A stretch of 64,000 bases of DNA from Ignavibacteria bacterium. Lineage in GTDB: Bacteria > Bacteroidota > Ignavibacteria > Tepidaquicellales > OLB5. The stretch covers positions 259,970-323,969 of the forward strand of contig JAFLBX010000001.1 in assembly GCA_017303675.1 (NCBI GenBank). The letters are read 5' to 3'. Below the pieces are notes generated by a model. It was not told the origin of the DNA. It made no database searches and saw only the letters and a program-made list of their open reading frames with translations. A program made the position numbers and the translations under genes. Each line of letters opens with the position of its first letter. Positions within the stretch are counted from its first letter, which is position 1. Shown piece by piece: positions 1-7,796 of this stretch.

Positions 1-2
1 AA

Positions 3-986
3 GTAAATTGGGCTAAAAAAGATGTTAAGGATAATTTTAATGATACATTGATTAAAGAATACTTGTACAGACCATTTGACAAAAGATACATTTATTATTC
101 TGGTATTTCTAAAGGTTTTGTTGGTACACCAGGCTATAAAAGGTTTGCAAATATGCTCAAAGAAAATATTGGTCTAATTTACCCTAGAATGTGTAAAGGT
201 AGAGGTGGTTTTCAACATGGATTTATTTCAAAGAATATTATTGATGTTGCAAGTGGTGATGCTTTTTCAGGTGCGGGTACTTTTTTCGCCCCATTATACT
301 TATATCCACTAACAAGCATTCAACAAAATGTTTTAGTATCCAAAGAAAGAACACCAAATCTTAATCCGGAAATTGTAAAGGAAATAGCAGAGAAATTGGG
401 ATTAACATTTGTGCATGAAAAGACCTCCCCAACCCCTCTAAAGGAGGGGCTCGAGAAGCAAACATCGGCTACCTTGAAGCAAGGTGAGACTTTTGCCCCG
501 ATTGATATTTTAGATTACATATACGCGGTGCTGCACTCACCAGCATACAGAGAAAAATACAAAGAATTCTTAAAGATAGATTTCCCGAGAGTTCCGTATC
601 CAAAAGATAAAAAAACATTTTGGAAATTAGTTAAGTTGGGCGGGGAATTGAGGGAAATACATTTGCTTGAGAGTCCCGAGGTAGATAAATTTAAAACTAA
701 ATATCCGGTCACTGGTGATAATGTTGTAGATAAGCCAAAATATATTGAGGTAAAATCGGGGGTAGGCAAAGTACATATTAACAGTTCGCAGTATTTTGAA
801 AATGTACCGGAAGCAGCATGGCATTTTTACATAGGCGGTTATCAGCCTGCACAGAAGTGGCTTAAAGACCGCAAAGGCAGAAAATTAGAGTTTGATGATA
901 TATTGCATTACCAAAAGATAATTGTTGCATTAACTGAAACGGGCCGGCTGATGAGTGAGATCGATAAGGTGGGGGTAGAGTGGTAA
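3..986 (+). CDS. Type ISP restriction-modification enzyme, C-terminal part (5' end outside window)
   Basis: The frame is open to the left edge (codons read V-N-W-A-K-K-D-V before the first possible TTG at 48), so this is the 3' part of a longer gene. The sequence resembles the C-terminal target-recognition region of single-chain type ISP (LlaBIII-like) restriction-modification enzymes: an early Y-R-P-F-D-K-R-Y segment, then A-P-I-D-I-L-D-Y-I-Y-A-V-L-H-S-P and F-P-R-V-P-Y-P. In this family one polypeptide carries the nuclease, translocase, adenine methylase and specificity parts; the first three would lie outside the window. About 25 residues around 125-150 of the visible part (after F-V-H-E-K) are encoded by a palindromic repeat that is also found between genes elsewhere in the window. 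Whether the enzyme is still active cannot be judged. Family call is fairly secure. Confidence 0.8.
   Translation, partial: VNWAKKDVKDNFNDTLIKEYLYRPFDKRYIYYSGISKGFVGTPGYKRFANMLKENIGLIYPRMCKGRGGFQHGFISKNIIDVASGDAFSGAGTFFAPLYLYPLTSIQQNVLVSKERTPNLNPEIVKEIAEKLGLTFVHEKTSPTPLKEGLEKQTSATLKQGETFAPIDILDYIYAVLHSPAYREKYKEFLKIDFPRVPYPKDKKTFWKLVKLGGELREIHLLESPEVDKFKTKYPVTGDNVVDKPKYIEVKSGVGKVHINSSQYFENVPEAAWHFYIGGYQPAQKWLKDRKGRKLEFDDILHYQKIIVALTETGRLMSEIDKVGVEW
420..458. repeat. Palindromic repeat inserted in frame in the restriction gene
   Basis: The element reads ACCTCCCC, AA, then a stem CCCCTC (433-438) paired with GAGGGG (444-449). It matches the intergenic copy at 11641-11680 in its leading ACCTCCCC and in the CCCCTC/GAGGGG stem, and resembles the pair at 20885-21008. 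Here it lies inside a coding frame without breaking it. Confidence 0.6.
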
Positions 987-1237
987 ACAAAACGCTACAA
1001 AAAAATCTGGAAATACTAAAGTTTAAAGAAAGTAATAATTACGGTTCAATGGTTGGCTATATTGATGATATCCGTTTCACGGCAATTGAACATCCATTTG
1101 GCAAGGTTTTTCTTTTAACGGCAGATTGCTCAATTACTCGTACAGTTTCACAAATTGAAGAAAATGTAACGGTAGAAGCTGATTTAAAAGAAATAGCAGA
1201 GGTAATGGTAAAAATGTATGAAAAAGTAAAATCATAA
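980..1237 (+). CDS. Small unknown protein (85 aa)
   Basis: The GTG start at 980 overlaps the last codons of the restriction gene by 7 bases, suggesting translational coupling; a G-rich stretch (GGGGGTAG) lies just upstream. The product is small and soluble, with no signal peptide or membrane segment. A central beta-rich stretch (G-Y-I-D-D-I-R-F-T-A-I-E-H-P) is followed by a C-terminal amphipathic helix. I do not recognise the family. Its position directly behind a restriction-modification gene suggests an accessory role, but nothing in the sequence proves it. Confidence 0.6.
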   Translation: MVNKTLQKNLEILKFKESNNYGSMVGYIDDIRFTAIEHPFGKVFLLTADCSITRTVSQIEENVTVEADLKEIAEVMVKMYEKVKS

Positions 1238-1282
1238 ATACTATTTTTAATAAATTCCGAAATACAATCAGTTTCACACTCT

Positions 1283-2731
1283 CTATTTTAGAAGTATCAT
1301 TTTCTTTATATCTGAAAAGTCCGGTGTAATTATCCGGTAAAAATATATACCACTTGCATGGCTTTCGGCATTCCAATTTATGGAATATACTCCAGGGTTA
1401 AGTACTTCATTAACTAAAACCTCAACTTCTTTTCCGGTTATATCTGTGACAATTATTTTTACCAAATCAGTTTTAGGTAAATCAAAATTAATATTAGTTA
1501 CAGGATTAAAAGGATTGGGAAAATTCTGCATTAATTCAAAATCACCTGGTATTTCATTTGATATTGGTATAATTCCAATTGGGTTAGCTGTTGGATTCTT
1601 TTTGTAATAAATTTCGCCATTGCCATGTCGTAAATCAGTCCACAGAATATTTAATGTAGAATTTGATACAGATAATGAAGTGTTATCAGAACTTAAAAGA
1701 TTATTAGTCAGGAATAAATCTGGATCCCAATTTATACCAGAGTCCGTAGAACGCTTGTAACATACATCAGTATGTCCAGAAGTAGATTTTGAAAAAACTA
1801 TATGCAGCGCATTTCCTGAAACCTCAATAAAAGGTTTTCGTGACGCAACTGTATTTGTAAGTCTCGTATCGGTTCCCCAACTTTCACCGTCATCTGAAGA
1901 AATTTTATAATATATTTCATAATTTGAACTTCTATAGTCATCCCAAGCTACATAAATATATTGACCCGAATGGGAAACAGTTGAATATTGAGAACTGCTG
2001 GTGTGATTTGTTAATCTGATATCAGATCCCCATGTTGTTCCATTGTTAGTTGACTTTTTATAATATATTTCTCCATTAATACCATCTCTGTTATCAGTCC
2101 ATGTAACATGTAGGGTTGTTGCATTTACGGTAAAACTTTGTTGGTATGAAGAAGCTGAATTATTTGTTAATCTTATATCATTTCCCCAATTTAGTCCTGA
2201 ATTTGTGGACCTTTTATAATAAACTTCATTGTTGCCGTCCCTATTGTCTATCCACAAAACATGTATATTTGTGTTATATACTTTAATACAAGGTTGTTGT
2301 GAAATATAAGCACTATTGGTTAATCTTGTATCAACTCCCCAGTCCAAACCGGCATTTGTTGAACTTTTGAAATATATTTCGTCATTGTTATTCCGCCTTT
2401 CAGCCCACACGATGTATATTTGCGAACCGTTTACCGCAATTGAAGGTGACGCAGAATTTTGCGGATCATTAGTTAATCTGGTATCTGCTTCCCAATTTGT
2501 TCCAACATCAATGGATCTCTTATAATATATCTCTGAATTTCCATCTCTCGTATCTTCCCAGACGACATGTACAAAATTTCCACTATTTGCAATACAGTTT
2601 GCATGTATTGAAGTTTGGGAAATATTTGTGTCATTAGTTAAACGAACATCAGGCAACCATTGTGTAAATATAGTTTTTGTTGAAATAATAGAAATAACAA
2701 TTAATATTGTAAAAGTAAATTTCATTATCAT
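1283..2731 (-). CDS. Secreted Asp-box (sialidase-like) propeller protein with T9SS sorting domain
   Basis: The N-terminus is a signal peptide (M-I-M-K then a hydrophobic run, probable cut near T-Q). The body has seven repeats of about 50 residues with a W-x-D-x-R-x-G-N-x-E-I-Y-Y-K core, and six Asp-box motifs of the S-T-D-x-G-x-x-W type, as in sialidase/BNR beta-propellers. The last 80 residues are a type A T9SS sorting domain (N-F-P-N-P-F-N-P, G-I-Y-F-Y-R, K-K-M-I-L-L-K). The protein is therefore expected to be exported by T9SS to the surface or medium. Catalytic sialidase residues (arginine triad, F/Y-R-I-P) are not evident, so a binding or scaffold role is as likely as an enzymatic one. 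It converges on the unknown gene at 980-1237. Confidence 0.85.
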   Translation of the reverse strand: MIMKFTFTILIVISIISTKTIFTQWLPDVRLTNDTNISQTSIHANCIANSGNFVHVVWEDTRDGNSEIYYKRSIDVGTNWEADTRLTNDPQNSASPSIAVNGSQIYIVWAERRNNNDEIYFKSSTNAGLDWGVDTRLTNSAYISQQPCIKVYNTNIHVLWIDNRDGNNEVYYKRSTNSGLNWGNDIRLTNNSASSYQQSFTVNATTLHVTWTDNRDGINGEIYYKKSTNNGTTWGSDIRLTNHTSSSQYSTVSHSGQYIYVAWDDYRSSNYEIYYKISSDDGESWGTDTRLTNTVASRKPFIEVSGNALHIVFSKSTSGHTDVCYKRSTDSGINWDPDLFLTNNLLSSDNTSLSVSNSTLNILWTDLRHGNGEIYYKKNPTANPIGIIPISNEIPGDFELMQNFPNPFNPVTNINFDLPKTDLVKIIVTDITGKEVEVLVNEVLNPGVYSINWNAESHASGIYFYRIITPDFSDIKKMILLK

Positions 2732-2914
2732 ATATTTTGTATAAATTTATTAAATATAATTGATTAACTTAATATTTAAAATCTTAATTCATCTTCGCAT
2801 TAGTTTATTTACCGTCGTAGGATTTAATTGACTGCACGCCCTTTTGCCAATGCCTTCCGCTTCTCGAGGACTCAGTGGATTGTGTCCAAATTTATTAAGA
2901 ATCAGTGGCGAATG

Positions 2915-2938
2915 GTTGTTGGTCACAAGACCAACAAC
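2915..2938. repeat. Perfect 10-bp hairpin in intergenic DNA
   Basis: GTTGTTGGTC (2915-2924), loop ACAA, then GACCAACAAC (2929-2938). It has no T-tract, so it is not a standard terminator. It sits in a 280-bp gap between two minus-strand secreted-protein genes and looks like part of a dispersed repeat, though no second copy was found in this window. Confidence 0.45.
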
Positions 2939-2961
2939 AGGGTGAAAAATTTAAAACAAAA

Positions 2962-2990
2962 AACCCCTGATTAAAAAATAAACAGGGGTT
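2962..2990 (-). terminator. Rho-independent terminator after the 136-aa sorting-domain gene
   Basis: AACCCCTG (2962-2969) pairs with CAGGGGTT (2983-2990); on the minus strand the stem is followed by a T-rich tail. It lies 22 bases after the stop of the gene ending at 3012. Confidence 0.75.
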
Positions 2991-3011
2991 GAAAATTTTT
3001 TTATTGTAATA

Positions 3012-3422
3012 TTATTTAATAATATTCAATCTTCTTATTTCTTTGTAATTTCCAATAACCAGGCGGTAATAATAAATGCCTTTGGTCAGTTTTGCCTTGT
3101 TAAGATCCGCAGAAAATTCACCGGCTTTTTTATTTTCATTTATCAGAACGGATATTTCATTTCCGTTCGTGCTGAAAACTGAAAACCTTACGTAATCATT
3201 TTTAGGAATTGAAAAACTGAACAGTGTATTTGATGCCACTGAGAGATCAGTAGCTGAAGATAATTCTTCAGAGGTTAATAAAGCTGAAAGTGTTGTGGCT
3301 CCGGCTGCCCTGTTATCAGAATTTGATGCTGTTACAGTTCCGGCGGAAAATAAAAAAACAAATACCAGCAAAATTGCTGAAATTTGTCTTATAGAATTAT
3401 TTCGGGGATCCATTGCTTTCAT
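3012..3422 (-). CDS. Secreted mini-protein consisting mostly of a sorting-domain-like fold
   Basis: An N-terminal signal peptide (hydrophobic I-L-L-V-F-V-F-L-F-S-A-G) is followed by a short Ser/Thr-rich linker and then, from about residue 70 to the end, a domain that looks like the second half of a T9SS type A sorting domain (Y-V-R-F-S-V-F, A-G-E-F-S-A-D-L, G-I-Y-Y-Y-R-L-V-I, R-L-N-I-I-K). The usual N-P-F-N-P segment is missing and there is no cargo domain. It is a paralog of the 144-residue protein at 3865-4299 and shares that gene's upstream region. Function unknown: it might be a surface or secretion accessory protein, or a decoy for the sorting machinery. Confidence 0.75.
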   Translation of the reverse strand: MKAMDPRNNSIRQISAILLVFVFLFSAGTVTASNSDNRAAGATTLSALLTSEELSSATDLSVASNTLFSFSIPKNDYVRFSVFSTNGNEISVLINENKKAGEFSADLNKAKLTKGIYYYRLVIGNYKEIRRLNIIK

Positions 3423-3493
3423 TTTAAATATAACCTTTCCTGTGAAATAGAATTAAATTCTTCTCTTCTGCTTTTCCCCTACTAATTGTATTA

Positions 3494-3586
3494 CAAATAT
3501 AGTTTTTATGATGCCCCCTAAACAATCGTAAACGTAAGTAAATATGGAATTACCTGTTAAACCCAAATGCTCCACTATTCACTGTA
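3494..3586 (-). promoter_or_regulatory. Conserved promoter/operator block, copy 1
   Basis: On the gene strand the -7 box is TATATTTG (complement of 3494-3501), with TTG (complement of 3523-3525) 21 bases upstream. GGTAATT (complement of 3548-3554) and TACAGTGAA (complement of 3578-3586) lie further upstream. The same four elements at almost identical spacing precede the genes starting at 4299 and 7493. Confidence 0.7.
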
Positions 3587-3806
3587 GGAAAAAATTTTGA
3601 TAAAATCTAACGTGATATCGGTAGATGAACTGCCAAATTATTGATAATTATACAGAATTAATGGTAAAAATATAGCTATAAAATTTAAGAATTATATCTG
3701 ATTAAATTAAATTTAAGTGAGGAAGGTAATATTTTAAAATTGTAACCGCTTCGGGTGATATAATTTCTGTAGTTATTAAAAGAAAATGAAAAAATATAAT
3801 AAAAAA

Positions 3807-3828
3807 ACCCCGGCAATTAGACCGGGGT
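3807..3828 (-). terminator. Rho-independent terminator after the 144-aa sorting-domain gene
   Basis: ACCCCGG (3807-3813) pairs with CCGGGGT (3822-3828), with a run of seven A on the plus strand at 3801-3807 giving the T-tail on the minus strand. It lies 36 bases past the stop at 3865. Between here and the promoter block ending at 3586 I see nothing else. Confidence 0.8.
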
Positions 3829-3864
3829 AAACTTATTCGTTAAAACTGGATATTTTGTTATTTA

Positions 3865-4299
3865 TTAATATATAACGTTCAATTTTCTGATCTCTTTGTG
3901 CTTTCCAACAACCAGGCGGTAATAGTATGTACCTGTTGAAAGGTTAGCGGGGCTGATATCTGCGCTGAAATCACCGGCATTTAATATTTCATCCATTAAA
4001 ACTTTAATTTCTTTGCCTTTTGAGTCAAAAATTGAAAATCTAACATAATCACCTTTTTGAATAGCAAAGCTGAATATCATATTGCTTTCAATTGTGATCA
4101 TTTCACTGTTAGAAAGCTCGCTGGAGGTTAATGTTGCAGTTTCAGAAGATTTTACTGTGGATGGGTTTTTTGCGCTGTTTTCATCAGCCAATGCTGCTGA
4201 AGTGCATAAAAAAAGAAGCATGAATGATAAAATAACCATTTGCTTCAGTGTTGAGCGGTTTGAGAAATTGATAGCTTTCATTTTTAAATATCCTTTCAC
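3865..4299 (-). CDS. Secreted mini-protein consisting mostly of a sorting-domain-like fold (paralog)
   Basis: The signal peptide is followed by a Ser/Thr/Lys-rich linker and a C-terminal domain parallel to that of the 136-residue neighbour: S-F-A-I-Q-K-G-D-Y-V-R-F-S-I-F, A-G-D-F-S-A-D-I, G-T-Y-Y-Y-R-L-V-V-G, R-K-L-N-V-I-Y. A later ATG (M-K-A-I-N-F-S at residue 7) gives a more usual signal peptide length and may be the true start. The two genes are tandem paralogs with similar promoters and separate terminators, so they are probably co-regulated but separately transcribed. No cargo domain is present. Function unknown. Confidence 0.75.
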   Translation of the reverse strand: MKGYLKMKAINFSNRSTLKQMVILSFMLLFLCTSAALADENSAKNPSTVKSSETATLTSSELSNSEMITIESNMIFSFAIQKGDYVRFSIFDSKGKEIKVLMDEILNAGDFSADISPANLSTGTYYYRLVVGKHKEIRKLNVIY

Positions 4300-4359
4300 G
4301 AATTAGTTTGTTTTAAACTTAACTCTGCTATCCTGGTTTTCCCTACCGAATTAGTAATA

Positions 4360-4452
4360 CAAATATAGCTGTTGGGGTGACCCTAAAACAATCGTAAATG
4401 CATGTAAATACATAATTACCCTCAAAACCGAATACTTCAACCTTTCACTGTA
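4360..4452 (-). promoter_or_regulatory. Conserved promoter/operator block, copy 2
   Basis: -7 box TATATTTG (complement of 4360-4367), TTG 21 bases upstream (4389-4391), GGTAATT (4414-4420) and TACAGTGAA (4444-4452), all read on the minus strand. The spacings (21, then 25 and 55 bases from the TTG to the outer motifs) match copy 1. The predicted leader is about 55 nt. Confidence 0.7.
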
Positions 4453-4745
4453 GAGGCTTTTAGCCTGTTCACTCCATTCAAAAATGGCGGATATAATTAA
4501 GCCGATTTACCCAATATCCCTACCGGGATTTGGGGTATTCACGGTAGCCGGATTTTGGGGTAATTTGTTGATTTTTAGCATTTTTTGGGATTTTTTGAAG
4601 GTTTTAATGTACTGGTATCGGTTGGAAGATAGCATTTCGCACATAGGGAGCTGTTTAGAGAGAATTAAGGAAGTACAGGGTTTATGGGAATTTTGATCAG
4701 ATGATTAGTTACAATTTCGCAAGCATAATTGAATTTTTGTTATTT

Positions 4746-4887
4746 CGCCCCTTCGGGGCTAATTTAAATTGTTCTGTCCTGTCTTGTACAACGCCTGGAT
4801 ATTGTCGCCCATCCAGAGATACCATTAGTTATTATAATTTTCCGATGGGCTTTGCCCATCGCTGTGATATTTCGCCCCCTCGGGGCT
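4746..4887. repeat. Cluster of GCCCC/GGGGC palindromic repeats
   Basis: Three hairpins in a gene-free stretch: GCCCC(TTC)GGGGC at 4747-4759, CGATGGGC/GCCCATCG at 4843-4861, and a second GCCCC/GGGGC at 4874-4886. A single copy of the GCCCC/GGGGC hairpin recurs at 42678-42692. They resemble dispersed REP-like repeats. Plus-strand frames crossing this region lack any protein-like character. The rest of 4453-4966 shows nothing I can assign. Confidence 0.5.
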
Positions 4888-4966
4888 CTTGCGGAGCTAT
4901 GATAGATAAAAATTGTACTTTACCCCCTCCGGATTCCCCTAACAGGGAAAGGTATATATAAAAATA

Positions 4967-4989
4967 CCCCGGTCTTTACAAGACCGGGG
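4967..4989 (-). terminator. Rho-independent terminator after the putative 28-aa gene
   Basis: CCCCGGTCT (4967-4975) and AGACCGGGG (4981-4989) form a 9-bp stem; the minus-strand transcript then runs into TATTTTTATATA. It lies 70 bases past the stop of the small frame at 5060 and 450 bases past the end of the S15 peptidase gene, so it supports a transcript covering the small frame. Confidence 0.7.
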
Positions 4990-5059
4990 CAATTTAAGCT
5001 GTTTACTCGCTTCAGTGATATCCTTCGTTATTTATCCCTGAAGTTTGGGGGTAACAGCA

Positions 5060-5146
5060 TTAATCTGCGAAATAAATTCTTATGCCTTCTGCTGCAAACG
5101 GTAATATTGCGAACATTGTGAAAGCTAATATTATTATTGTACTCAT
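5060..5146 (-). CDS. Putative 28-aa hydrophobic peptide
   Basis: ATG at 5144-5146 on the minus strand starts a 28-codon frame reading M-S-T-I-I-I-L-A-F-T-M-F-A-I-L-P, then F-A-A-E-G-I-R-I-Y-F-A-D and TAA. Residues 4-19 could form one membrane helix. A purine-rich stretch with two AAGGAAAA-type sites sits just before the ATG, and a terminator follows 70 bases after the stop. Upstream is a 19-bp tandem repeat. It is either a genuine small membrane peptide or the tail of the untranslated region of the peptidase mRNA. Unknown function. Confidence 0.4.
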   Translation of the reverse strand: MSTIIILAFTMFAILPFAAEGIRIYFAD

Positions 5147-5243
5147 TTTATTTTCCTTTTTCCTTTTTTATTGTTATCTGCTTTTTTTGCTGCTTAAATT
5201 TTACTGCTTTTTTTTGTTGCTGCTTTTTTTTGTTGCTGCTTTT

Positions 5244-5319
5244 TTCTTTTGCTGCTGCTTATTTCTGTTGCTGCTGCTTATTTCTGTTGCTGCTGCTTAT
5301 TTCTGTTGTTGCTGCTCTT
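5244..5319. repeat. 19-bp tandem repeat (four units)
   Basis: Units at 5244-5262, 5263-5281, 5282-5300 and 5301-5319; the two central units are identical (TTCTGTTGCTGCTGCTTAT) and the outer two differ at a few positions. Flanking DNA (5185-5243) has looser GTTGCTGC/T-run repeats. Each unit carries a stop codon in at least one frame, so it does not extend the 28-residue frame. It lies between the peptidase gene and that frame. Confidence 0.8.
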
Positions 5320-5441
5320 CTTTTTTTAAGTTAACGGGCTCACGTTTCATAGATTTCTTTAGTGGTGAGCCCTTTAACTTTCGGCTTAAACAGACCAGCT
5401 TCCCTTTTTTCCGGTCTGCTTATTTGCGAGATGAATGCAAA

Positions 5442-7493
5442 TTATTTAACCAATGTCATTTTCTTTATGTCAGTAAAGCTTCCTGAAGTCAGCCTGTAGA
5501 AATACACACCGCTTGAGAGGTTCTGAGCATTGAACATTACATTATATGAACCGGGGTTTTTAACTTCGTTAACAAGTGTCTGTACTTCTTTGCCTAAGAT
5601 ATCATAAACTTTTATTGATACGTTTTCTGATTTAGCAACTGAATAGCTTATAACAGTATTCGGGTTGAACGGATTAGGGAAATTCTGTTTAAGCTCAAAT
5701 TTCTCAGGAATATTGCTGCTGATGGTGCTGTTATCTTTTTCGAACAGGTTATCTGCATTGGGTCTGCCGCTGCCGTTATTTACGAACGGAAGATCAACGT
5801 AGAATTTGTTTGTTAACAGCATTATAGATGTACCTTTTTTCATTGAAGGCAGAACGAACGGGTTAGTTCCGAAGAACGCTGTTTCTTCAGCAGTTCTATC
5901 GAAATTGGTAACCTTAATTCTGATCCTGCTTCCTGCTGAAAAAATATGTGAGTGAGCTGAACCGCGGAAAGTAACATCTTTCCTTGAAGGAAGGAAACCA
6001 TAATTGTTATTTCTATCCTGGTAGTTCAGTCTTGTTACGAATCTCTGTGTACCGTTTGGAAATACTTCATAGATATGGAAATTGAACTGAACGAACGGTT
6101 TTGCTGTTGAAATGTAATCCATTTTAATTACCGGTGTACCGGTCATTTCAGTGTTTGCTGTGAGCGGTGTTGTTTCATAAACAACGTCATCTATCTTGAA
6201 GTTATTTGTGAAGTTTGTTCCTTTGAATTCATCGAGTACAGCCTGCTGAATAGTATAGTTATTTCTTACATCATTGCTTAACATGTCAACATCAGGCAGC
6301 CAGCAGTTATTATTTGCTGTGGTTTTAAGCTTGTTATTGCTGTTAAAGTAAAGCCTTGTTGGTGTTGAAATGCTTTTTACAAGAACTTCTGAGCTGTCAT
6401 GAGCGAAGGTCCAAGCATTATTTACAACAGGAGCTTTTGTTGAAGCGTATTGATATTTATCGATAGTAAAGATATTTGTCTGCATTCCCCATAAATTCTG
6501 GAAGAAGAAATTATTGAACCAGTCCATATGCCAGATATCTTCTGTTGATGAGTGCTCGCCGCCGTGACCCTGAACTGCGCCCATGTATGATGACATAGGT
6601 GAGTTGATGAGGTGTATGTTCTGCAGCCAGCCATCAGCGTTAAAGAACTTATCCTGCCATGAAGCTTCAACTAAAAGAGGAACTGTGTTGTTATGTAAAA
6701 TTGTTGTGAAGTCTCTATCTTTAGGCAGCCAGTAAGCAAGGCTATCCCAATACTGTTTATTTTCTGCATAGATCCAGTCAGACATACGGTTAACCTGTCC
6801 GTTATATCTTGCTGTATCGTTTGTATATTCAATTGTCCATAATAAAGTCATTTTAACGCAGCCGTTCTCTATCCAGCTTGATGCGAAGTTTGGAGGAGCA
6901 ACTGAGTTAATGATTCCTTTTACCGGAAGTCCGCCGGGCATACAGGCTGCCATAAGCGGTAAAGCGCCGCCCTGTGAACCGCCCATAATTAATATTTTAT
7001 CTCTGCCAACGCCGTTTGCAGTATCGTTTCTAACAAAGTTCACTATTTCCTGAAGGTCCTGCGCTTCTATTCTGCTTATCAGATTTGAAACACCGCCTGA
7101 GAGGCCCTGACCGCGTACGCTGAAGGTCATAGTATAATAACCATATTCAGCCTGCATGCGGCAGAATTCTGAAAGTGTGCCTTTATGATCGCCGTAGCCA
7201 TGAACCATGATAACTGTGGGCCATCCGCCTGCGGGAGCCGGAGCATCGGGGATCCATTTAAGACAGTCAATTACAACGCCGTCTCTCATTGTGATGGTAA
7301 AATCGGTTTTGGTAGCTGTGTAAGGATTATCGCCCGGAGAAGCGGGTAAATAATTTGGTTTCCATGTATTAACACCGCCGGGAATAGTTATTTCCTGGGC
7401 AGTTGTTGTGTAAACTGTAACAAATAAAAAAAGAAGCCCTGATAATAAACTGATCAATTGCTTCTTGCTGAACTGGGAAGTTATAGCATTCAT
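5442..7493 (-). CDS. Secreted S15/CocE-type alpha/beta hydrolase with T9SS sorting domain
   Basis: A signal peptide (cut near T-T-A-Q, residue 33) is followed by an alpha/beta-hydrolase domain of the X-Pro dipeptidyl-peptidase (S15)/CocE group. The oxyanion-side motif is M-V-H-G-Y-G, the nucleophile is Ser173 in G-G-S-Q-G-G, and a likely catalytic His is in Q-G-H-G-G-E-H. A jelly-roll-like C-terminal domain covers about 340-590, and a type A sorting domain ends the protein (N-F-P-N-P-F-N-P, G-V-Y-F-Y-R-L, K-K-M-T-L-V-K). Family members cleave X-Pro peptides or acyl esters outside the cytoplasm; the substrate cannot be told here. It is controlled by the third copy of the conserved promoter block, shared with the two cargo-less proteins downstream. 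Confidence 0.85.
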   Translation of the reverse strand: MNAITSQFSKKQLISLLSGLLFLFVTVYTTTAQEITIPGGVNTWKPNYLPASPGDNPYTATKTDFTITMRDGVVIDCLKWIPDAPAPAGGWPTVIMVHGYGDHKGTLSEFCRMQAEYGYYTMTFSVRGQGLSGGVSNLISRIEAQDLQEIVNFVRNDTANGVGRDKILIMGGSQGGALPLMAACMPGGLPVKGIINSVAPPNFASSWIENGCVKMTLLWTIEYTNDTARYNGQVNRMSDWIYAENKQYWDSLAYWLPKDRDFTTILHNNTVPLLVEASWQDKFFNADGWLQNIHLINSPMSSYMGAVQGHGGEHSSTEDIWHMDWFNNFFFQNLWGMQTNIFTIDKYQYASTKAPVVNNAWTFAHDSSEVLVKSISTPTRLYFNSNNKLKTTANNNCWLPDVDMLSNDVRNNYTIQQAVLDEFKGTNFTNNFKIDDVVYETTPLTANTEMTGTPVIKMDYISTAKPFVQFNFHIYEVFPNGTQRFVTRLNYQDRNNNYGFLPSRKDVTFRGSAHSHIFSAGSRIRIKVTNFDRTAEETAFFGTNPFVLPSMKKGTSIMLLTNKFYVDLPFVNNGSGRPNADNLFEKDNSTISSNIPEKFELKQNFPNPFNPNTVISYSVAKSENVSIKVYDILGKEVQTLVNEVKNPGSYNVMFNAQNLSSGVYFYRLTSGSFTDIKKMTLVK

Positions 7494-7582
7494 CTTATGT
7501 AGATTTCCTTTCTGAGGAGTTTTTTAAATTAGTTGATTTAAAAATCTTCTCTGCTACAATTTTCCCTACCGAATTAGTGATA

Positions 7583-7676
7583 CAAATATAGCCGGCGGGC
7601 GAACCCTAAAACAATCGGTTTTGTGCAGTATAAATGAAATTACCATTTAAACCGAAAATTTAATGTATTCACTGTA
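7583..7676 (-). promoter_or_regulatory. Conserved promoter/operator block, copy 3
   Basis: -7 box TATATTTG (complement of 7583-7590), TTG 21 bases upstream (7612-7614), GGTAATT (7638-7644) and TACAGTGAA (7668-7676). The spacing equals copies 1 and 2 within one base. The predicted leader to the ATG at 7493 is about 85 nt. Confidence 0.7.
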
Positions 7677-7746
7677 TCAGGGTAAACCCGAAATCTTCTA
7701 ACGTATTTCCACTAGAAAGGGTTTGCAGAGTATTACTTCTTAAATT

Positions 7747-7781
7747 AAAAATGCCGATTATTGTTAATAAACGGCATTTTT
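7747..7781. terminator. Bidirectional-type terminator hairpin
   Basis: AAAAATGCCG (7747-7756) pairs with CGGCATTTTT (7772-7781). It lies in the 424-bp gap between the TonB receptor gene (ending at 7918) and the peptidase promoter, and probably ends the four-gene minus-strand operon. Confidence 0.65.
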
Positions 7782-7796
7782 GGGGACTTTGTTTAC

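Noticed and set aside
4484-4961. Two plus-strand frames of 70 and 86 codons
   Set aside because: They cross a promoter block and palindromic repeats, have odd composition (runs of Pro, Trp, Gly) and no ribosome-binding site; probably not coding.
5244-5319. Tandem 19-bp units considered as a CRISPR array
   Set aside because: Units abut with no spacers and no cas genes are near.
5082-5486. Plus-strand frame of 134 codons rich in Phe, Leu and Cys
   Set aside because: Its composition is produced by the 19-bp tandem repeat and T-runs; the opposite strand holds the better small candidate.
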